A stretch of DNA of 64,000 nt from Variovorax paradoxus (GTDB taxonomy: Bacteria; Pseudomonadota; Gammaproteobacteria; Burkholderiales; Burkholderiaceae_C), in contig NZ_JAGGNW010000003.1 of NCBI RefSeq assembly GCF_018614875.1, positions 1 through 64,000 on the forward strand, read 5' to 3'. The translations under genes and the position numbers were made by a program. Shown piece after piece: positions 17,053 through 25,691 of the stretch. The notes under the pieces were generated by a model. That model was not told the origin of the DNA and made no database searches. It saw nothing but the letters and a program-made list of their open reading frames with translations. Each line of letters begins with the position of its first letter. Position 1 is the first letter of the stretch.

Positions 17053-17946
17053 ACCCATCACGTCCGCGCTCCCTCGACGATGTCATTGATGTGCCTGGAG
17101 GCCAGCGCGCGGCTGCGCTCCTTCACCGCCGCCGCGCAGGAACTGCGCCTCACACAGGGCGCGGTGAGCCGGCAGGTACAGACGCTGGAAGACCGGCTCG
17201 GCGTCAAGCTCTTCACCCGCCGTCGCGAGGCGCTGGCCCTGACGGATGCGGGCCGCTACTACCTGGGCGAAGTCGGGCCGCTGCTGCAGCGGCTGGAGCG
17301 CGCCACCGCCAACGTGATGGCGCTCAAGGGCCGCGGGGGCGAGTTGTCGTTGTCGGTCGGCGCCTCGGTGGGCAGCTACTGGCTGATTCCGCGTCTGCCG
17401 GGGTTCACGCGCGACCATGGAGAAATCACGCTCAACCTGGGCACGCGCGTGGGCCCGGTGGACTTCAGCGCCACGCCGGTCGATGCATCGCTGGAGTTCG
17501 GCGATGGCCAGCGCCCTGGCCTGTACAGCGAGTTCGTGCTGCCGCTCGACCTCTCGCCTTACGCGGCGCCCGCCTGGATTGCGGCTCACGGCAAGGTGGT
17601 CGATGCGAACGCGCCGCGCTCGGCATTGATCCATCACCAGACCTTGCCTGGTGCCTGGGACGAATGGTTCGCGCGCGAAGGCATCGTGGGTGAGGCAGGC
17701 CGCGAGGGGCCGCGCTACGACATCATGTCCATGGCCCTCAACGCCTCCTTGGCCGGCATGGGCGTGGCGCTGCTGCCGCCCTACATGAGCGACGAATCGG
17801 TGGCGTCAGGTCGCCTCAGGCGGCTGTCGCGCCGCAAATGGCGCTACGCCAAGGGCTACTACCTCGTGTACCCGGAAGAGTCGGCGCAGATGCAGTCGCT
17901 GCAGGTCTTCAGGGAATGGCTGCTGGCGCAGGCGAACGACACCTGA
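17050..17946 (+). CDS. LysR-family transcriptional regulator (GcvA-like)
   Basis: A 298-residue regulator. The N-terminal winged helix (SFTAAAQELRLTQGAVSRQV, about residues 25-44) is of the GcvA type, and the C-terminal co-inducer domain starts near residue 95 (LSLSVGASVGSYWLIPRLP). It is divergent from the Bug/DSD1/D-aminoacylase operon and most likely controls it in response to a D-amino-acid derivative. The ATG at 17050 is taken; ATGs at 17080 and 16999 are possible alternatives, and none has a clear ribosome site. Confidence 0.85.
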   Translation: MTHHVRAPSTMSLMCLEASARLRSFTAAAQELRLTQGAVSRQVQTLEDRLGVKLFTRRREALALTDAGRYYLGEVGPLLQRLERATANVMALKGRGGELSLSVGASVGSYWLIPRLPGFTRDHGEITLNLGTRVGPVDFSATPVDASLEFGDGQRPGLYSEFVLPLDLSPYAAPAWIAAHGKVVDANAPRSALIHHQTLPGAWDEWFAREGIVGEAGREGPRYDIMSMALNASLAGMGVALLPPYMSDESVASGRLRRLSRRKWRYAKGYYLVYPEESAQMQSLQVFREWLLAQANDT

Positions 17947-18001
17947 GGACGGGCGCGGCGGGTGTGCGCGCGTGCCTCCGCCTGGCGACAATCGCCTGAC
18001 C

Positions 18002-18442
18002 ATGAAAACCATCTCCTATGGCGTGCTCATCGTCAACGAGCAAGGCCAGCTTCTCATGGCGCACGCGACGGGCCAGAAGCACTGGGACATCCCCAAGGGC
18101 GGCGCAGAAGCAGGCGAGTCCGCGCGCGAGGCGGCCATCCGCGAGGTTCGGGAAGAGACGGGTATCGAGCTGACCGCGGATTCGCTGGAGGAGCTCGGGC
18201 GCATGCCCTACCGTCCCGGCAAGGACCTTCACCTGTTCCGTGCCTTCGTGCACACGCGCGACTGCGACATTGCGGCATGCAAGTGCACGAGCTACTTTCC
18301 TCACCACGCGTCAGGCGTGATGACGCCCGAGGTGGACCAGTTCAAGTGGGTGGACATCGCGGACGTACCGGTGCTTGCTGCGAAGTCGATGACGGCGCTG
18401 CTTCGCACACTGCCCGGCTTCGGGACGTCGAGGGACATCTGA
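18002..18442 (+). CDS. Nudix hydrolase
   Basis: A 146-residue Nudix protein. The full Nudix box (G-x5-E-x7-R-E-x2-E-E-x-G) runs from GGAEAGES to REVREETGI at about residues 36-58, so it should cleave a nucleoside diphosphate linked to another group. KHWDIPKGGAEAGE resembles diadenosine polyphosphate or dNTP pyrophosphatases, but the substrate is not determinable. It stands alone between the LysR gene (same strand, 55 bases upstream) and the convergent cupin gene. Confidence 0.9.
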   Translation: MKTISYGVLIVNEQGQLLMAHATGQKHWDIPKGGAEAGESAREAAIREVREETGIELTADSLEELGRMPYRPGKDLHLFRAFVHTRDCDIAACKCTSYFPHHASGVMTPEVDQFKWVDIADVPVLAAKSMTALLRTLPGFGTSRDI

Positions 18443-18469
18443 CGCTGTTCGGATTCGGATGGCCTCCGC

Positions 18470-19009
18470 TCAATCCGCATCCGGCGGCAGCACCAGCGGT
18501 CCGCAGTTCTCGTCGGCAACGAACACCGCCACCAGCTTGGCAGGGCGCACCGGATCGGGGTTCTCCGCAAAGAGATGCAGCGTGCGCGGCGGCTCGAAGA
18601 AGGTCTCGCCGCTCTTGTAGGTGCCCACCGGACCGCCGCCGAGCTGCGAGCGGATCGTGCCTTCGAGAATGATCGCGGTCACCGAGCCCGGATGGCGATG
18701 GGCCGGCGAATAGGCCAGCGGCGGAAAGTCGACGAGCACGGTGGTCACCGACTTGCCCGGCACGTTGGGCAGTGCCTCGCACGAGAGCACCTTGACCGAA
18801 GTCGCGGGCCTCGCATCGGCGCCCGAGCCTGCGGGTGCCGGCGCCGACGAGAACATCGGCCGGGCCACGCTGCTGCACACATCGGCGAACCATTGCGCCG
18901 CCTCCTGCCGGTTGCCCTGCGGCATCAGCGCCCAGCCGGCGGCCAGCACCAGCGAGAGCGCCGCAACGCCGGCGCCGAGCTGGCCGCGATGAAGCCGGCC
19001 CGCCTTCAC
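18470..19009 (-). CDS. membrane-anchored cupin-domain protein
   Basis: A 179-residue protein. A GTG at 19009 is chosen because it overlaps the epimerase stop codon (GTGA), giving a short basic N-terminus and one hydrophobic segment (AGVAALSLVLAAGWALM) that should anchor it or act as a signal. The cupin barrel follows, with AYSPAHRHPGS (metal-type His pair) and the second motif FFEPPRTLHLFAEN. LEGTIRSQLGGGPVGTYKSG lies between. Such proteins are often annotated simply as cupins; activity is unknown. Translational coupling to the epimerase gene suggests a joint role. Confidence 0.75.
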   Translation of the reverse strand: MKAGRLHRGQLGAGVAALSLVLAAGWALMPQGNRQEAAQWFADVCSSVARPMFSSAPAPAGSGADARPATSVKVLSCEALPNVPGKSVTTVLVDFPPLAYSPAHRHPGSVTAIILEGTIRSQLGGGPVGTYKSGETFFEPPRTLHLFAENPDPVRPAKLVAVFVADENCGPLVLPPDAD

Positions 19010-19755
19010 GATGCCACTCCCTGCCGCTGGCGCAGCCGCAGCGAGGCCTGCCAGCCCAGGTCGCGCCTGGCCTTCTCGCTGCTGACTTCGGCGTTGTCCT
19101 CGGCGATGTTGAAGACGCCACCGGATGCATACCGCAGCGCCAGCACCGCCGCCCAGGCCGCGGCCTCCACATGGACCGGGCACGCGCCCCTGGGCTCGGC
19201 GGTCGATGTGCCGGGACCGTAGAACTGCCCGTAGCGCAGCACCGTGCCCGTGATACCCGCCGCGCCCAGCACGCTGCGCTCCAGCGCCGCCACGCCGCCC
19301 ACGCTGACGCCGCGCGTGCCTTCGGCCGCGAGATCGAGCGGATGTTCTTCGACATGCGGGACCGCCCCGGGCGCGTAGACCCAGGCGATGCTCTGCGCCA
19401 CCAGCCGTCGGCAGCCGACGGCCAGCGCCGCGGCCACGAGGTTGCGCGTGCCCTCGGTGCGCACGCGTGCGTTGCGATGGGCGGCCTCGGCCATCAGCTT
19501 CGGATCGAGGTCCGGCGGCAGGTCGGTGAGCTGGTGGATCACGATCGTCGGTGCGATCCGCACCAGCGCCGCTCGCAGCGCTTGCGCATCGAACACGTCG
19601 ACGACGACCGGGACCGCGCCGCGCGCCTCCAGCGCACTCGCACGCTCGGCGCGCCGGGTGCTGCCGTACACGGCGTAGCCCGCGTCGACCAACAAGGGCA
19701 CGAGCGCGCTGCCGATGGCACCGGCCGCGCCCGCCACGAATATCTTCTCGCTCAT
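19006..19755 (-). CDS. NAD(P)-dependent epimerase/dehydratase family protein
   Basis: A 249-residue extended-SDR-like protein. The Rossmann motif FVAGAAGAIGSALVPLL (G-x-x-G-x-x-G) lies at about residues 6-22. The usual catalytic YxxxK is not evident: the corresponding region reads LAAEGTRGVSVGGVAALE, so it may be a binding protein or an atypical reductase. AAAGGACAT before the ATG at 19755 is a good ribosome site. It is divergent from the MocR regulator gene, which probably controls it and the overlapping cupin gene. Confidence 0.8.
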   Translation of the reverse strand: MSEKIFVAGAAGAIGSALVPLLVDAGYAVYGSTRRAERASALEARGAVPVVVDVFDAQALRAALVRIAPTIVIHQLTDLPPDLDPKLMAEAAHRNARVRTEGTRNLVAAALAVGCRRLVAQSIAWVYAPGAVPHVEEHPLDLAAEGTRGVSVGGVAALERSVLGAAGITGTVLRYGQFYGPGTSTAEPRGACPVHVEAAAWAAVLALRYASGGVFNIAEDNAEVSSEKARRDLGWQASLRLRQRQGVAS

Positions 19756-19801
19756 CGCATGTCCTTTTCTACTGGCTGCGCGAAGCTTAGGTTTTCGATG
19801 C

Positions 19802-19839
19802 CCCATTCCAAAGAGCCAAGATTCGTCAAAATGAATGGG
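19802..19839. promoter_or_regulatory. inverted repeat in the epimerase/MocR divergent promoter
   Basis: The arms CCCATTC (19802-19808) and GAATGGG (19833-19839) lie in the 86-base gap between divergent genes, just before the MocR start at 19842. MocR proteins commonly bind such intergenic sites and control the divergent gene. The site is short and could be chance. Confidence 0.35.
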
Positions 19840-19841
19840 CC

Positions 19842-21287
19842 ATGACGCAAGAAAAGAAATCTTCCGCCGCCCTCCTGAAGATCGACCGCGCAACCTCCAC
19901 GCCGCTGCACCGGCAGATCTACGAGCGTTTCCGCACGGCCATCGAGCAGGGCCTGCTCCACCCGGGCGACCGCGTCGCCTCCGCGCGCAGCCTGGCCAGC
20001 GAACTGGGTGTGGCGCGAGGCACCGTCGAGGCGGCCTACAACCAGCTCGCGGGCGAAGGCTATTTCTCGCCGCAGGGCCAGGCGGGCACGGTGGTCTCGC
20101 CCTCGCTGCCTTCGCTGCGACCGGTGCGCCGCGCGCCCCGGCAGGCGGAAGAGCGGGCCTTCGACCCGGCACTCGCCGAAGCCGCGCCGCCGCCGCCTCT
20201 GCAGCTGGGCATTCCGGCGCTCGATGCCTTCCCGCGCAAGCTCTGGGCGCGCCTGGTGTCGCGCCGCGCCAGGACAACGATCGCAGCCGACATGTTCTAC
20301 GGCGATCCCTCGGGCCACCCGTCGCTGCGCACGGCCATTGCCGCTTACCTGCGGGTGTCGCGCGGCGTCGCTTGCAATCCGTCGCAGGTCTTCGTGACCG
20401 GCGGGTACCGCGCATCGCTCGCGCTCATCTCGCACACGCTGCTCGGGAGGGACGACCGCCTGTGGGTGGAAGACCCCGGCTATCCGCCGACACAGGAGGT
20501 GCTGCGCAGCGCCGGCCAGCGCGTGGTGCCCGTGCCGGTGGACGCGGAAGGCATGGTGGTGGCGCGAGGCGTGCGCAAGGCAGCGAACGCGAGGATGGCG
20601 GTCGTCACGCCCTCGCACCAGGCGCCGCTGGGCGTCTCGATGTCGCTCGCTCGCCGGCTGCAGTTGCTCGACTGGGCCTCGCGGGCGAAGGCCTGGATCG
20701 TCGAGGACGACTACGACGGCGAGTACCGCTACGCCGGCCCGCCGCTGCCCGCGCTCAAGAACCTCGACCGCCACGACCGCGTGCTGTACGTCGGCAGTTT
20801 CTCGAAGGTGCTGTACCCTGGCTTGGCGCTGGGCTATGTGGTGGTGCCCGATTCGCTGCGCGATGCCTTCGGCGAGGCCGCGCGGACGTGGTCCAACGGA
20901 TGTCCGCAGATCACGCAGGCGGTGGTTGCCGACTTCATACGCGAAGGCCACTTCTCGCGCCACCTCAAGAAGATGCGGCTGCTCTATGCGCGCCGCCGCC
21001 GCATGCTCGCGGTTGCGCTGCTGAAGGCCTTCGCCGAAGACGTGCGCATCGACCTGCAGGGCGGCGGCATGCACCTGATCGCGCGCTTCGACCGGCGGCG
21101 CGAAAGCGACGAGGAACTGGCCCGCCGCGCGCAACTCGCCGGGCTGAACTGCCAGCCGCTGTCCGCGCGGGGCACGGCGGGTTTCCGCGACGAGGGGCTG
21201 CTGATCGGCTTCACCAACATCGGCTCCGCCTTGCATGCGCAGCAGCTTGCGACGCAACTGAAGGCAGCCTTGAGGCCAAAGCCCTGA
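19842..21287 (+). CDS. MocR-type GntR regulator with aminotransferase domain
   Basis: A 481-residue chimeric regulator. The N-terminal GntR winged helix (PLHRQIYERFRTAIEQG, then SARSLASELGVARGTVEAAY) covers residues 20-85. From about 110 it is a fold-type I aminotransferase domain with EDDYDGEYRY and the PLP-binding Lys in GSFSKVLYPGLALGY (about residue 324). These proteins, for example PdxR, sense PLP or amino compounds and rarely keep aminotransferase activity. Its divergent partner operon encodes the epimerase and cupin proteins. Confidence 0.9.
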   Translation: MTQEKKSSAALLKIDRATSTPLHRQIYERFRTAIEQGLLHPGDRVASARSLASELGVARGTVEAAYNQLAGEGYFSPQGQAGTVVSPSLPSLRPVRRAPRQAEERAFDPALAEAAPPPPLQLGIPALDAFPRKLWARLVSRRARTTIAADMFYGDPSGHPSLRTAIAAYLRVSRGVACNPSQVFVTGGYRASLALISHTLLGRDDRLWVEDPGYPPTQEVLRSAGQRVVPVPVDAEGMVVARGVRKAANARMAVVTPSHQAPLGVSMSLARRLQLLDWASRAKAWIVEDDYDGEYRYAGPPLPALKNLDRHDRVLYVGSFSKVLYPGLALGYVVVPDSLRDAFGEAARTWSNGCPQITQAVVADFIREGHFSRHLKKMRLLYARRRRMLAVALLKAFAEDVRIDLQGGGMHLIARFDRRRESDEELARRAQLAGLNCQPLSARGTAGFRDEGLLIGFTNIGSALHAQQLATQLKAALRPKP

Positions 21288-21330
21288 AAATCCACCGGCC
21301 CGTCATGCGGGGCGCCGATCTGACCTCGCC

Positions 21331-22482
21331 TCAGATGTCTGCGTTGCCGTCCGGCCGTCTTCGCTGAAGATCCATTCGCAACCCCGCGGCCGTGCCGTTC
21401 TCGACATGGAGCACGAAGCGCATCGCCGGACCTTCGACAAGGATCTCGAGCTCGAGCCTCGCCGTCGCCTGCTCGAAGCCCATCTGTGCGCCCTGCCAGA
21501 CCGCGACGGCATCGCGGGCCGTCAACGAAGCCATCTCGACCGTCAGGCCGCGGCCGACGGACTGGGAGCGCAGCCCTATTGCGTTGCGCCCCTCGAGGTG
21601 CACTTGCAAGCCCGGCACGGCAACGAGCCCCTCTCCAAGCTGTACTTCGCCCGAAAGCGAGGTGCGGCCCAGCAGCAGGCCCGCCTGCTGCGTCAGCCCA
21701 TGGCCCGGGCCCCTGCGGCCCTGGCGCAGCATCGATTCGGCAAAGGCCTGCAACTGCAACTTGCCGCGCTCGGAGACCCAGGGGCCCAGCAAGGCCCCGC
21801 GGTGCTCGAACACCACGCCCGCGAGCGCCGCTGCGGCGAACTGGTACAGATAGCTGCGCCCGTTGGGCGCGTCGACATAAATGCCCATCCGGCTGACGCC
21901 CATGCGCGAGTCGGGCCCGACATGCTCGACCGTCGCATCGTTGAAGTCGATCTGCCCGCGGCGAATGGGCACCGTGACGTCGGCGTCGAACAGCAGGTGC
22001 GCGTCGGTGATCTGGCCGCGGATCGTGCCTTCGGCCTCGCCGAGGGGTGCAAGGTGCCATGCATCAGCCGCAGCATGGCCGGCCGCGCCGCCGGGCGTTG
22101 CTGCCGCTGCGTCCGCGCCCTGGCTCGCCTCGCGGATCTTCTGGATCTGGGGCGGCAGGACCAGGGGGCCATGCAGCTTCAATCCCGTGAACTCGGCCTT
22201 GCCCGCCTGGATGGAAGCCAGGCGCGGCACGCCGGCCTCGGCGCGCAGTTGGGCCACCAGCTCGTGCACGTCGATGCGGCCGATTTCGAGGACGAACGGA
22301 TCCGACGCAAGCCGCAGTGCTGTCGCCTCGAATCGTCGGACCCGGAGTTCGACAGCGCCGTCCGGCGTAGCTTGCCAGGTCACGCCCTCGAGCGTGCAGC
22401 GATTGCGCTCGGCATCGCCGGACGCGCCGAACCCCGATCCGAGCGCAAGTTCGATGAGGGAGGCCGCGAGCGAGACGGTCAT
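21331..22482 (-). CDS. protein of unknown function, 383 residues
   Basis: I do not recognise this protein. It has no signal peptide, no membrane helix and no enzyme motif that I can identify. It is rich in alternating hydrophobic/polar stretches such as VELRVRRFEATALRLASD and GQIDFNDATVEHVGPD, a pattern of long beta-strand proteins somewhat like AsmA/DUF748-type repeats. Around residues 120-140 there is an Ala/Gly-rich linker. It starts 36 bases after the end of the LysR gene on the same strand and so may be co-transcribed with it. Coding character is supported by its length and an ATG directly at the start of the coherent sequence. Confidence 0.65.
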   Translation of the reverse strand: MTVSLAASLIELALGSGFGASGDAERNRCTLEGVTWQATPDGAVELRVRRFEATALRLASDPFVLEIGRIDVHELVAQLRAEAGVPRLASIQAGKAEFTGLKLHGPLVLPPQIQKIREASQGADAAAATPGGAAGHAAADAWHLAPLGEAEGTIRGQITDAHLLFDADVTVPIRRGQIDFNDATVEHVGPDSRMGVSRMGIYVDAPNGRSYLYQFAAAALAGVVFEHRGALLGPWVSERGKLQLQAFAESMLRQGRRGPGHGLTQQAGLLLGRTSLSGEVQLGEGLVAVPGLQVHLEGRNAIGLRSQSVGRGLTVEMASLTARDAVAVWQGAQMGFEQATARLELEILVEGPAMRFVLHVENGTAAGLRMDLQRRRPDGNADI

Positions 22483-22518
22483 GGCCGCTTTCTACCAGAC
22501 CTCCAGCAGCCCATGTCG

Positions 22519-23421
22519 TCAACGTGCGGCGCCTTGCAGGCTGCTGCGCAACGCCAGCTTGCGCACGATGGTCGAGAACGCGCGCGTGGCCGCCGCGTCG
22601 CGCGCCACGGGCGACCACAGCATGCCGGGCGTGCGCACGGGCGTGGGGCTTTCCAGCCGGATGACCACGAGCCCCGAGAGCGGGTTCACCACGTTCGCGG
22701 CCACGATGGAAGCAAGCTGCGTCTTGGCGACCAGATCCATCATCGGCGCCAGCGTGTTGATTTCCGCCACGACATGCGGCTGCGCGCCGCAGGAGCGAAA
22801 GCATTCGTCCAGCATCTGGCGCGTCGCAAAGCTGGCCGGCAGCAGCACCATCGGCAGGCGATGCAGTTCCACCATGCGCACGCGCTTGCGCCGCGCGAGC
22901 GGATGCTTCCTGGCCACCACCAGCACCATCTCCTCGTTGTAGAGCGGCTCGAACTGCAGCGGCCCGGGCGCGCCCGGCCGGTAGGCGATGCCCAGGTCGA
23001 GCGTGCCCTGCTGCAGGCGCGCGGCGATCTGGTCGGCCGAAAGCTCCTCGACCACCACCTTCACGCGCGGATGCTTCCCGTGAAAGCTGGCGATGCAATC
23101 GGGAATGAAGCCGAGATTGAAGGTGTGCGTGGAGCCGACGCGCAACTCGCCCGTCACGTCGGCGCCGTCCTGGCGCAGCGCTCCCAGCCCCAGGTCGATC
23201 TCGTGCAGGGCCTTGGTGCAGTAGTGCAGGAACTCGTCGCCGGCGTCGGTCAGGCTCACGCGCTTGCCGACGCGGTCGAACAGCGCAACGCCGATCTCCT
23301 CTTCGAGCTGCTTGATCTGGTGCGACAGCGTCGACTGCGTCACGTGCAGGCGTTCGGCGGCACGCGTGAAGTTCAGCGAGCCGGACAGGGCGATGAAGTA
23401 GCGCAGGTGCCTGAGTTCCAT
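22519..23421 (-). CDS. LysR-family transcriptional regulator (CynR/CbbR-like)
   Basis: A 300-residue regulator. The classic helix-turn-helix opens at once: ELRHLRYFIALSGSLNFTRA, then LHVTQSTLSHQIKQLE (residues 1-45), followed by a co-inducer domain starting near 90 (GELRVGSTHTFNLGFIP). It is divergent from the CoA-transferase/dioxygenase operon with 124 bases between, making it the likely activator of that operon. The start at 23421 fits the invariant LysR N-terminus; an in-frame upstream ATG adds residues with no family match. Confidence 0.9.
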   Translation of the reverse strand: MELRHLRYFIALSGSLNFTRAAERLHVTQSTLSHQIKQLEEEIGVALFDRVGKRVSLTDAGDEFLHYCTKALHEIDLGLGALRQDGADVTGELRVGSTHTFNLGFIPDCIASFHGKHPRVKVVVEELSADQIAARLQQGTLDLGIAYRPGAPGPLQFEPLYNEEMVLVVARKHPLARRKRVRMVELHRLPMVLLPASFATRQMLDECFRSCGAQPHVVAEINTLAPMMDLVAKTQLASIVAANVVNPLSGLVVIRLESPTPVRTPGMLWSPVARDAAATRAFSTIVRKLALRSSLQGAAR

Positions 23422-23463
23422 GGCTTTCTCGGGAGCAATGATCGATGGCATCGATGCTAACGA

Positions 23464-23482
23464 TGGAAAACAATCATTTCCA
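23464..23482. promoter_or_regulatory. candidate LysR operator
   Basis: A 19-base dyad, TGGAAA (23464-23469) and TTTCCA (23477-23482) with seven bases between, sits in the LysR/CoA-transferase divergent region. LysR proteins typically bind interrupted dyads in exactly this position. A second palindrome, GCATCGATGC, lies just upstream near 23450. Confidence 0.5.
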
Positions 23483-23545
23483 GAATTCGTGGACGCAACC
23501 TAAAGTTTCTCCGGCCCTCGACAACAACGACAGGAGACTCTCCCG

Positions 23546-24709
23546 GTGCAAAAAGTCCTCAGCGGCATCAAGGTGCTGGAACAAGGCACGTTCATCACCG
23601 GCCCGGCCGCGGGCATGTTCCTCGCGGACCTGGGTGCCGAGGTGGTCAAGATCGAGCAGCCCGGCACGGGCGATCCGTTCCGCGCCTTTCGCGACGGCCT
23701 CTACAGCCCGCACTTCCAGACCTACAACCGCAACAAGCGCAGCGTCACCCTCAACCCGAAGCTGCCCGCGGACGCGGCCGTGTTCGACGAGCTGGTCAAG
23801 GACGCGGACGTCTACATCCAGAATTTCCGCCCCGGTGCGGCCGAGCGGCTGGGCGCCGGCGAGTCCAGGCTGCGGGCGCTCAATCCGCGGCTGGTGTATT
23901 GCGCCATCAGCGGCTTCGGGCAGACAGGCCCTGCGGCCGCGCGCCCCGCCTACGACACGGTGGCGCAGGCCGCCAGCGCCTTCCTCAAGCTGCTGGTGAA
24001 CCCGGCCAACCCGCGCGTGGTGGGCCCGGCGCTCGCCGATGCCATGACCGGCTTCTACGCCGCCTACGGCGTGCTCGGCGCGCTGGTCGAACGGGGCCGC
24101 ACCGGCCACGGGCGCGCGGTCGAGGTGTCGATGCTGGAGGCCATGTGCCACTTCAACCTCGACGCGTTCACGCACCTCTTTTCCGAGGGCGAGGTCATGG
24201 GTCCGTTCAGCCGGCCGAGCGTCTCGCAGTCCTATGTGCTGGAGTGTGCGGACGGCCTGTGGATCGCCTTGCACATGTCCTCGCCGGAGAAGTTCTGGCA
24301 GGGCCTGGCCAACGCCATCGAGCGCCCCCGTCTCTTCGCGGACCCGCGCTTTGCCTCGCGCGAGGCGCGCATCGCGCACCAGGAAGACCTGATCGCGCTG
24401 CTCGGCGATGTGTTCCGCGAGCAGACCCGCGCGGCCTGGTGCGCCCGGCTCGAGGCCGAGGACGTGCCGCATGCCCCCATGTACGACACGCGCGAGGCCA
24501 TGGAGGACCCGCAGGCGCGGCATCTGCAGCTGCAGGTGAGCGCGCCGCACCCCGAAGGCGGCGAGTGGCACACCATCCGCTCACCCGTGAGCTTCGACGG
24601 CGAGCGCGCGCTGGAGGTCACGGCCCCGCCCCTGCTCGGCGCCGACAACGCATCCATCGTCGATCCGATCCGCCATCGCCTGGGGCAGCCGCCCATCGCC
24701 GAGCGCTGA
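23546..24709 (+). CDS. CaiB/BaiF-type CoA transferase (class III)
   Basis: A 387-residue class III CoA transferase that moves CoA between carboxylic acids. The N-terminus (LSGIKVLEQGTFITGPAAGM, then FLADLGAEVVKIEQP) and NRNKRSVTLNPK are family hallmarks. At the usual catalytic Asp the sequence reads VEVSMLEAM, with Glu, a variant seen in part of the family. The start codon is GTG at 23546, supported by AGGAGA at 23532-23537. It heads an operon with an intradiol dioxygenase and a citrate-synthase-like protein, so the substrate is probably an aromatic-derived carboxylate. Confidence 0.9.
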   Translation: MQKVLSGIKVLEQGTFITGPAAGMFLADLGAEVVKIEQPGTGDPFRAFRDGLYSPHFQTYNRNKRSVTLNPKLPADAAVFDELVKDADVYIQNFRPGAAERLGAGESRLRALNPRLVYCAISGFGQTGPAAARPAYDTVAQAASAFLKLLVNPANPRVVGPALADAMTGFYAAYGVLGALVERGRTGHGRAVEVSMLEAMCHFNLDAFTHLFSEGEVMGPFSRPSVSQSYVLECADGLWIALHMSSPEKFWQGLANAIERPRLFADPRFASREARIAHQEDLIALLGDVFREQTRAAWCARLEAEDVPHAPMYDTREAMEDPQARHLQLQVSAPHPEGGEWHTIRSPVSFDGERALEVTAPPLLGADNASIVDPIRHRLGQPPIAER

Positions 24710-24758
24710 GCCCCGACGCAGCGTTCCAACCCAAAACGAGCCAGGAGACAAAAGAACC

Positions 24759-25691
24759 ATGACCCCATCGAACGAGAGCGAGCTCACGCAGACCGTGCTG
24801 CAGAGCCTGGAGGGAACCCGTGACGCGCGCTTCGCGCAGCTCATGCAGTCGCTGATCACGCACCTGCATGCCTTCATCCGCGAGGTGGACCTGAAGCCCG
24901 ACGAATGGATGCAGGGCATCGAATTCCTGACGGCCGTGGGCCAGACTTGCACCGACAAGCGCCAGGAGTTCATCCTGCTGTCGGACACGCTGGGCGCCTC
25001 GATGATGGTCGTGATCCTGGACCAGCTGCGCGCTGCCGCCGGCAAGCGCGGCCGGACCATGAACGAAGCCACGCAAGCCACCGAACTCAGCGAAGCCACG
25101 CACGCCACCGTTCAGGGCCCCTTCTACTGGGAGGGGGCGCCCGACCTGCCGCTCGGCGCCGACGTGGCCCAGGGCGCACGCGGCGAGCCGACCTTCTACA
25201 GCGGCCGCGTCACCGACACCCATGGCCAGCCGCTCGAAGGCGCGCTGCTCGACATCTGGTCGGGCGACGGCGAGGGCGTGTACGACATGCAGCTCGAGGG
25301 CGCCGCCATGCAGGCGCGCGGGCGCATCCGCACCGACCGCGAAGGCCGCTACTGGTTCTGGTCGATCCGCCCGAGCTTCTATCCGATCCCGGTCGACGGC
25401 CCCGTCGGCCGCATGCTGGAGGCCATGGGCCGCCATCCGAACCGCCCCGGACACATCCACATGATGGTCTCGGCGCCGGGCCATGTGCCCGTGACCACGC
25501 ACCTGTTCGTGGCAGGTAGCCCGTACATCGAGTCCGATGCCGTGTTCGGCGTGCGGCCGCGGCTGATCGTGGACTTCGAGTCCCACCCGCCGGGCCGCGC
25601 CCCGGACGGCAGGCGGCTGGAGACGCCCTACTGGTCCGCGCACTACGACTTCCGCCTCGAACCCCGACACGCCCGAAAGAAGACACCATGA
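24759..25691 (+). CDS. intradiol ring-cleavage dioxygenase (catechol/hydroxyquinol 1,2-type)
   Basis: A 310-residue Fe(III) dioxygenase that opens a catecholic ring between the two hydroxyls. The N-terminal helical dimerisation domain (residues about 10-105) is followed by the beta-sandwich domain. The four iron ligands are visible: Tyr in EGVYDMQ, Tyr in PSFYPIPVDGPVG, and two His in NRPGHIHMM. VQGPFYWEGAP and the YPIPVDGPVG context favour the hydroxyquinol 1,2-dioxygenase branch over plain catechol, though this is not certain. Its stop overlaps the next gene's start (ATGA at 25688-25691). Confidence 0.9.
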   Translation: MTPSNESELTQTVLQSLEGTRDARFAQLMQSLITHLHAFIREVDLKPDEWMQGIEFLTAVGQTCTDKRQEFILLSDTLGASMMVVILDQLRAAAGKRGRTMNEATQATELSEATHATVQGPFYWEGAPDLPLGADVAQGARGEPTFYSGRVTDTHGQPLEGALLDIWSGDGEGVYDMQLEGAAMQARGRIRTDREGRYWFWSIRPSFYPIPVDGPVGRMLEAMGRHPNRPGHIHMMVSAPGHVPVTTHLFVAGSPYIESDAVFGVRPRLIVDFESHPPGRAPDGRRLETPYWSAHYDFRLEPRHARKKTP

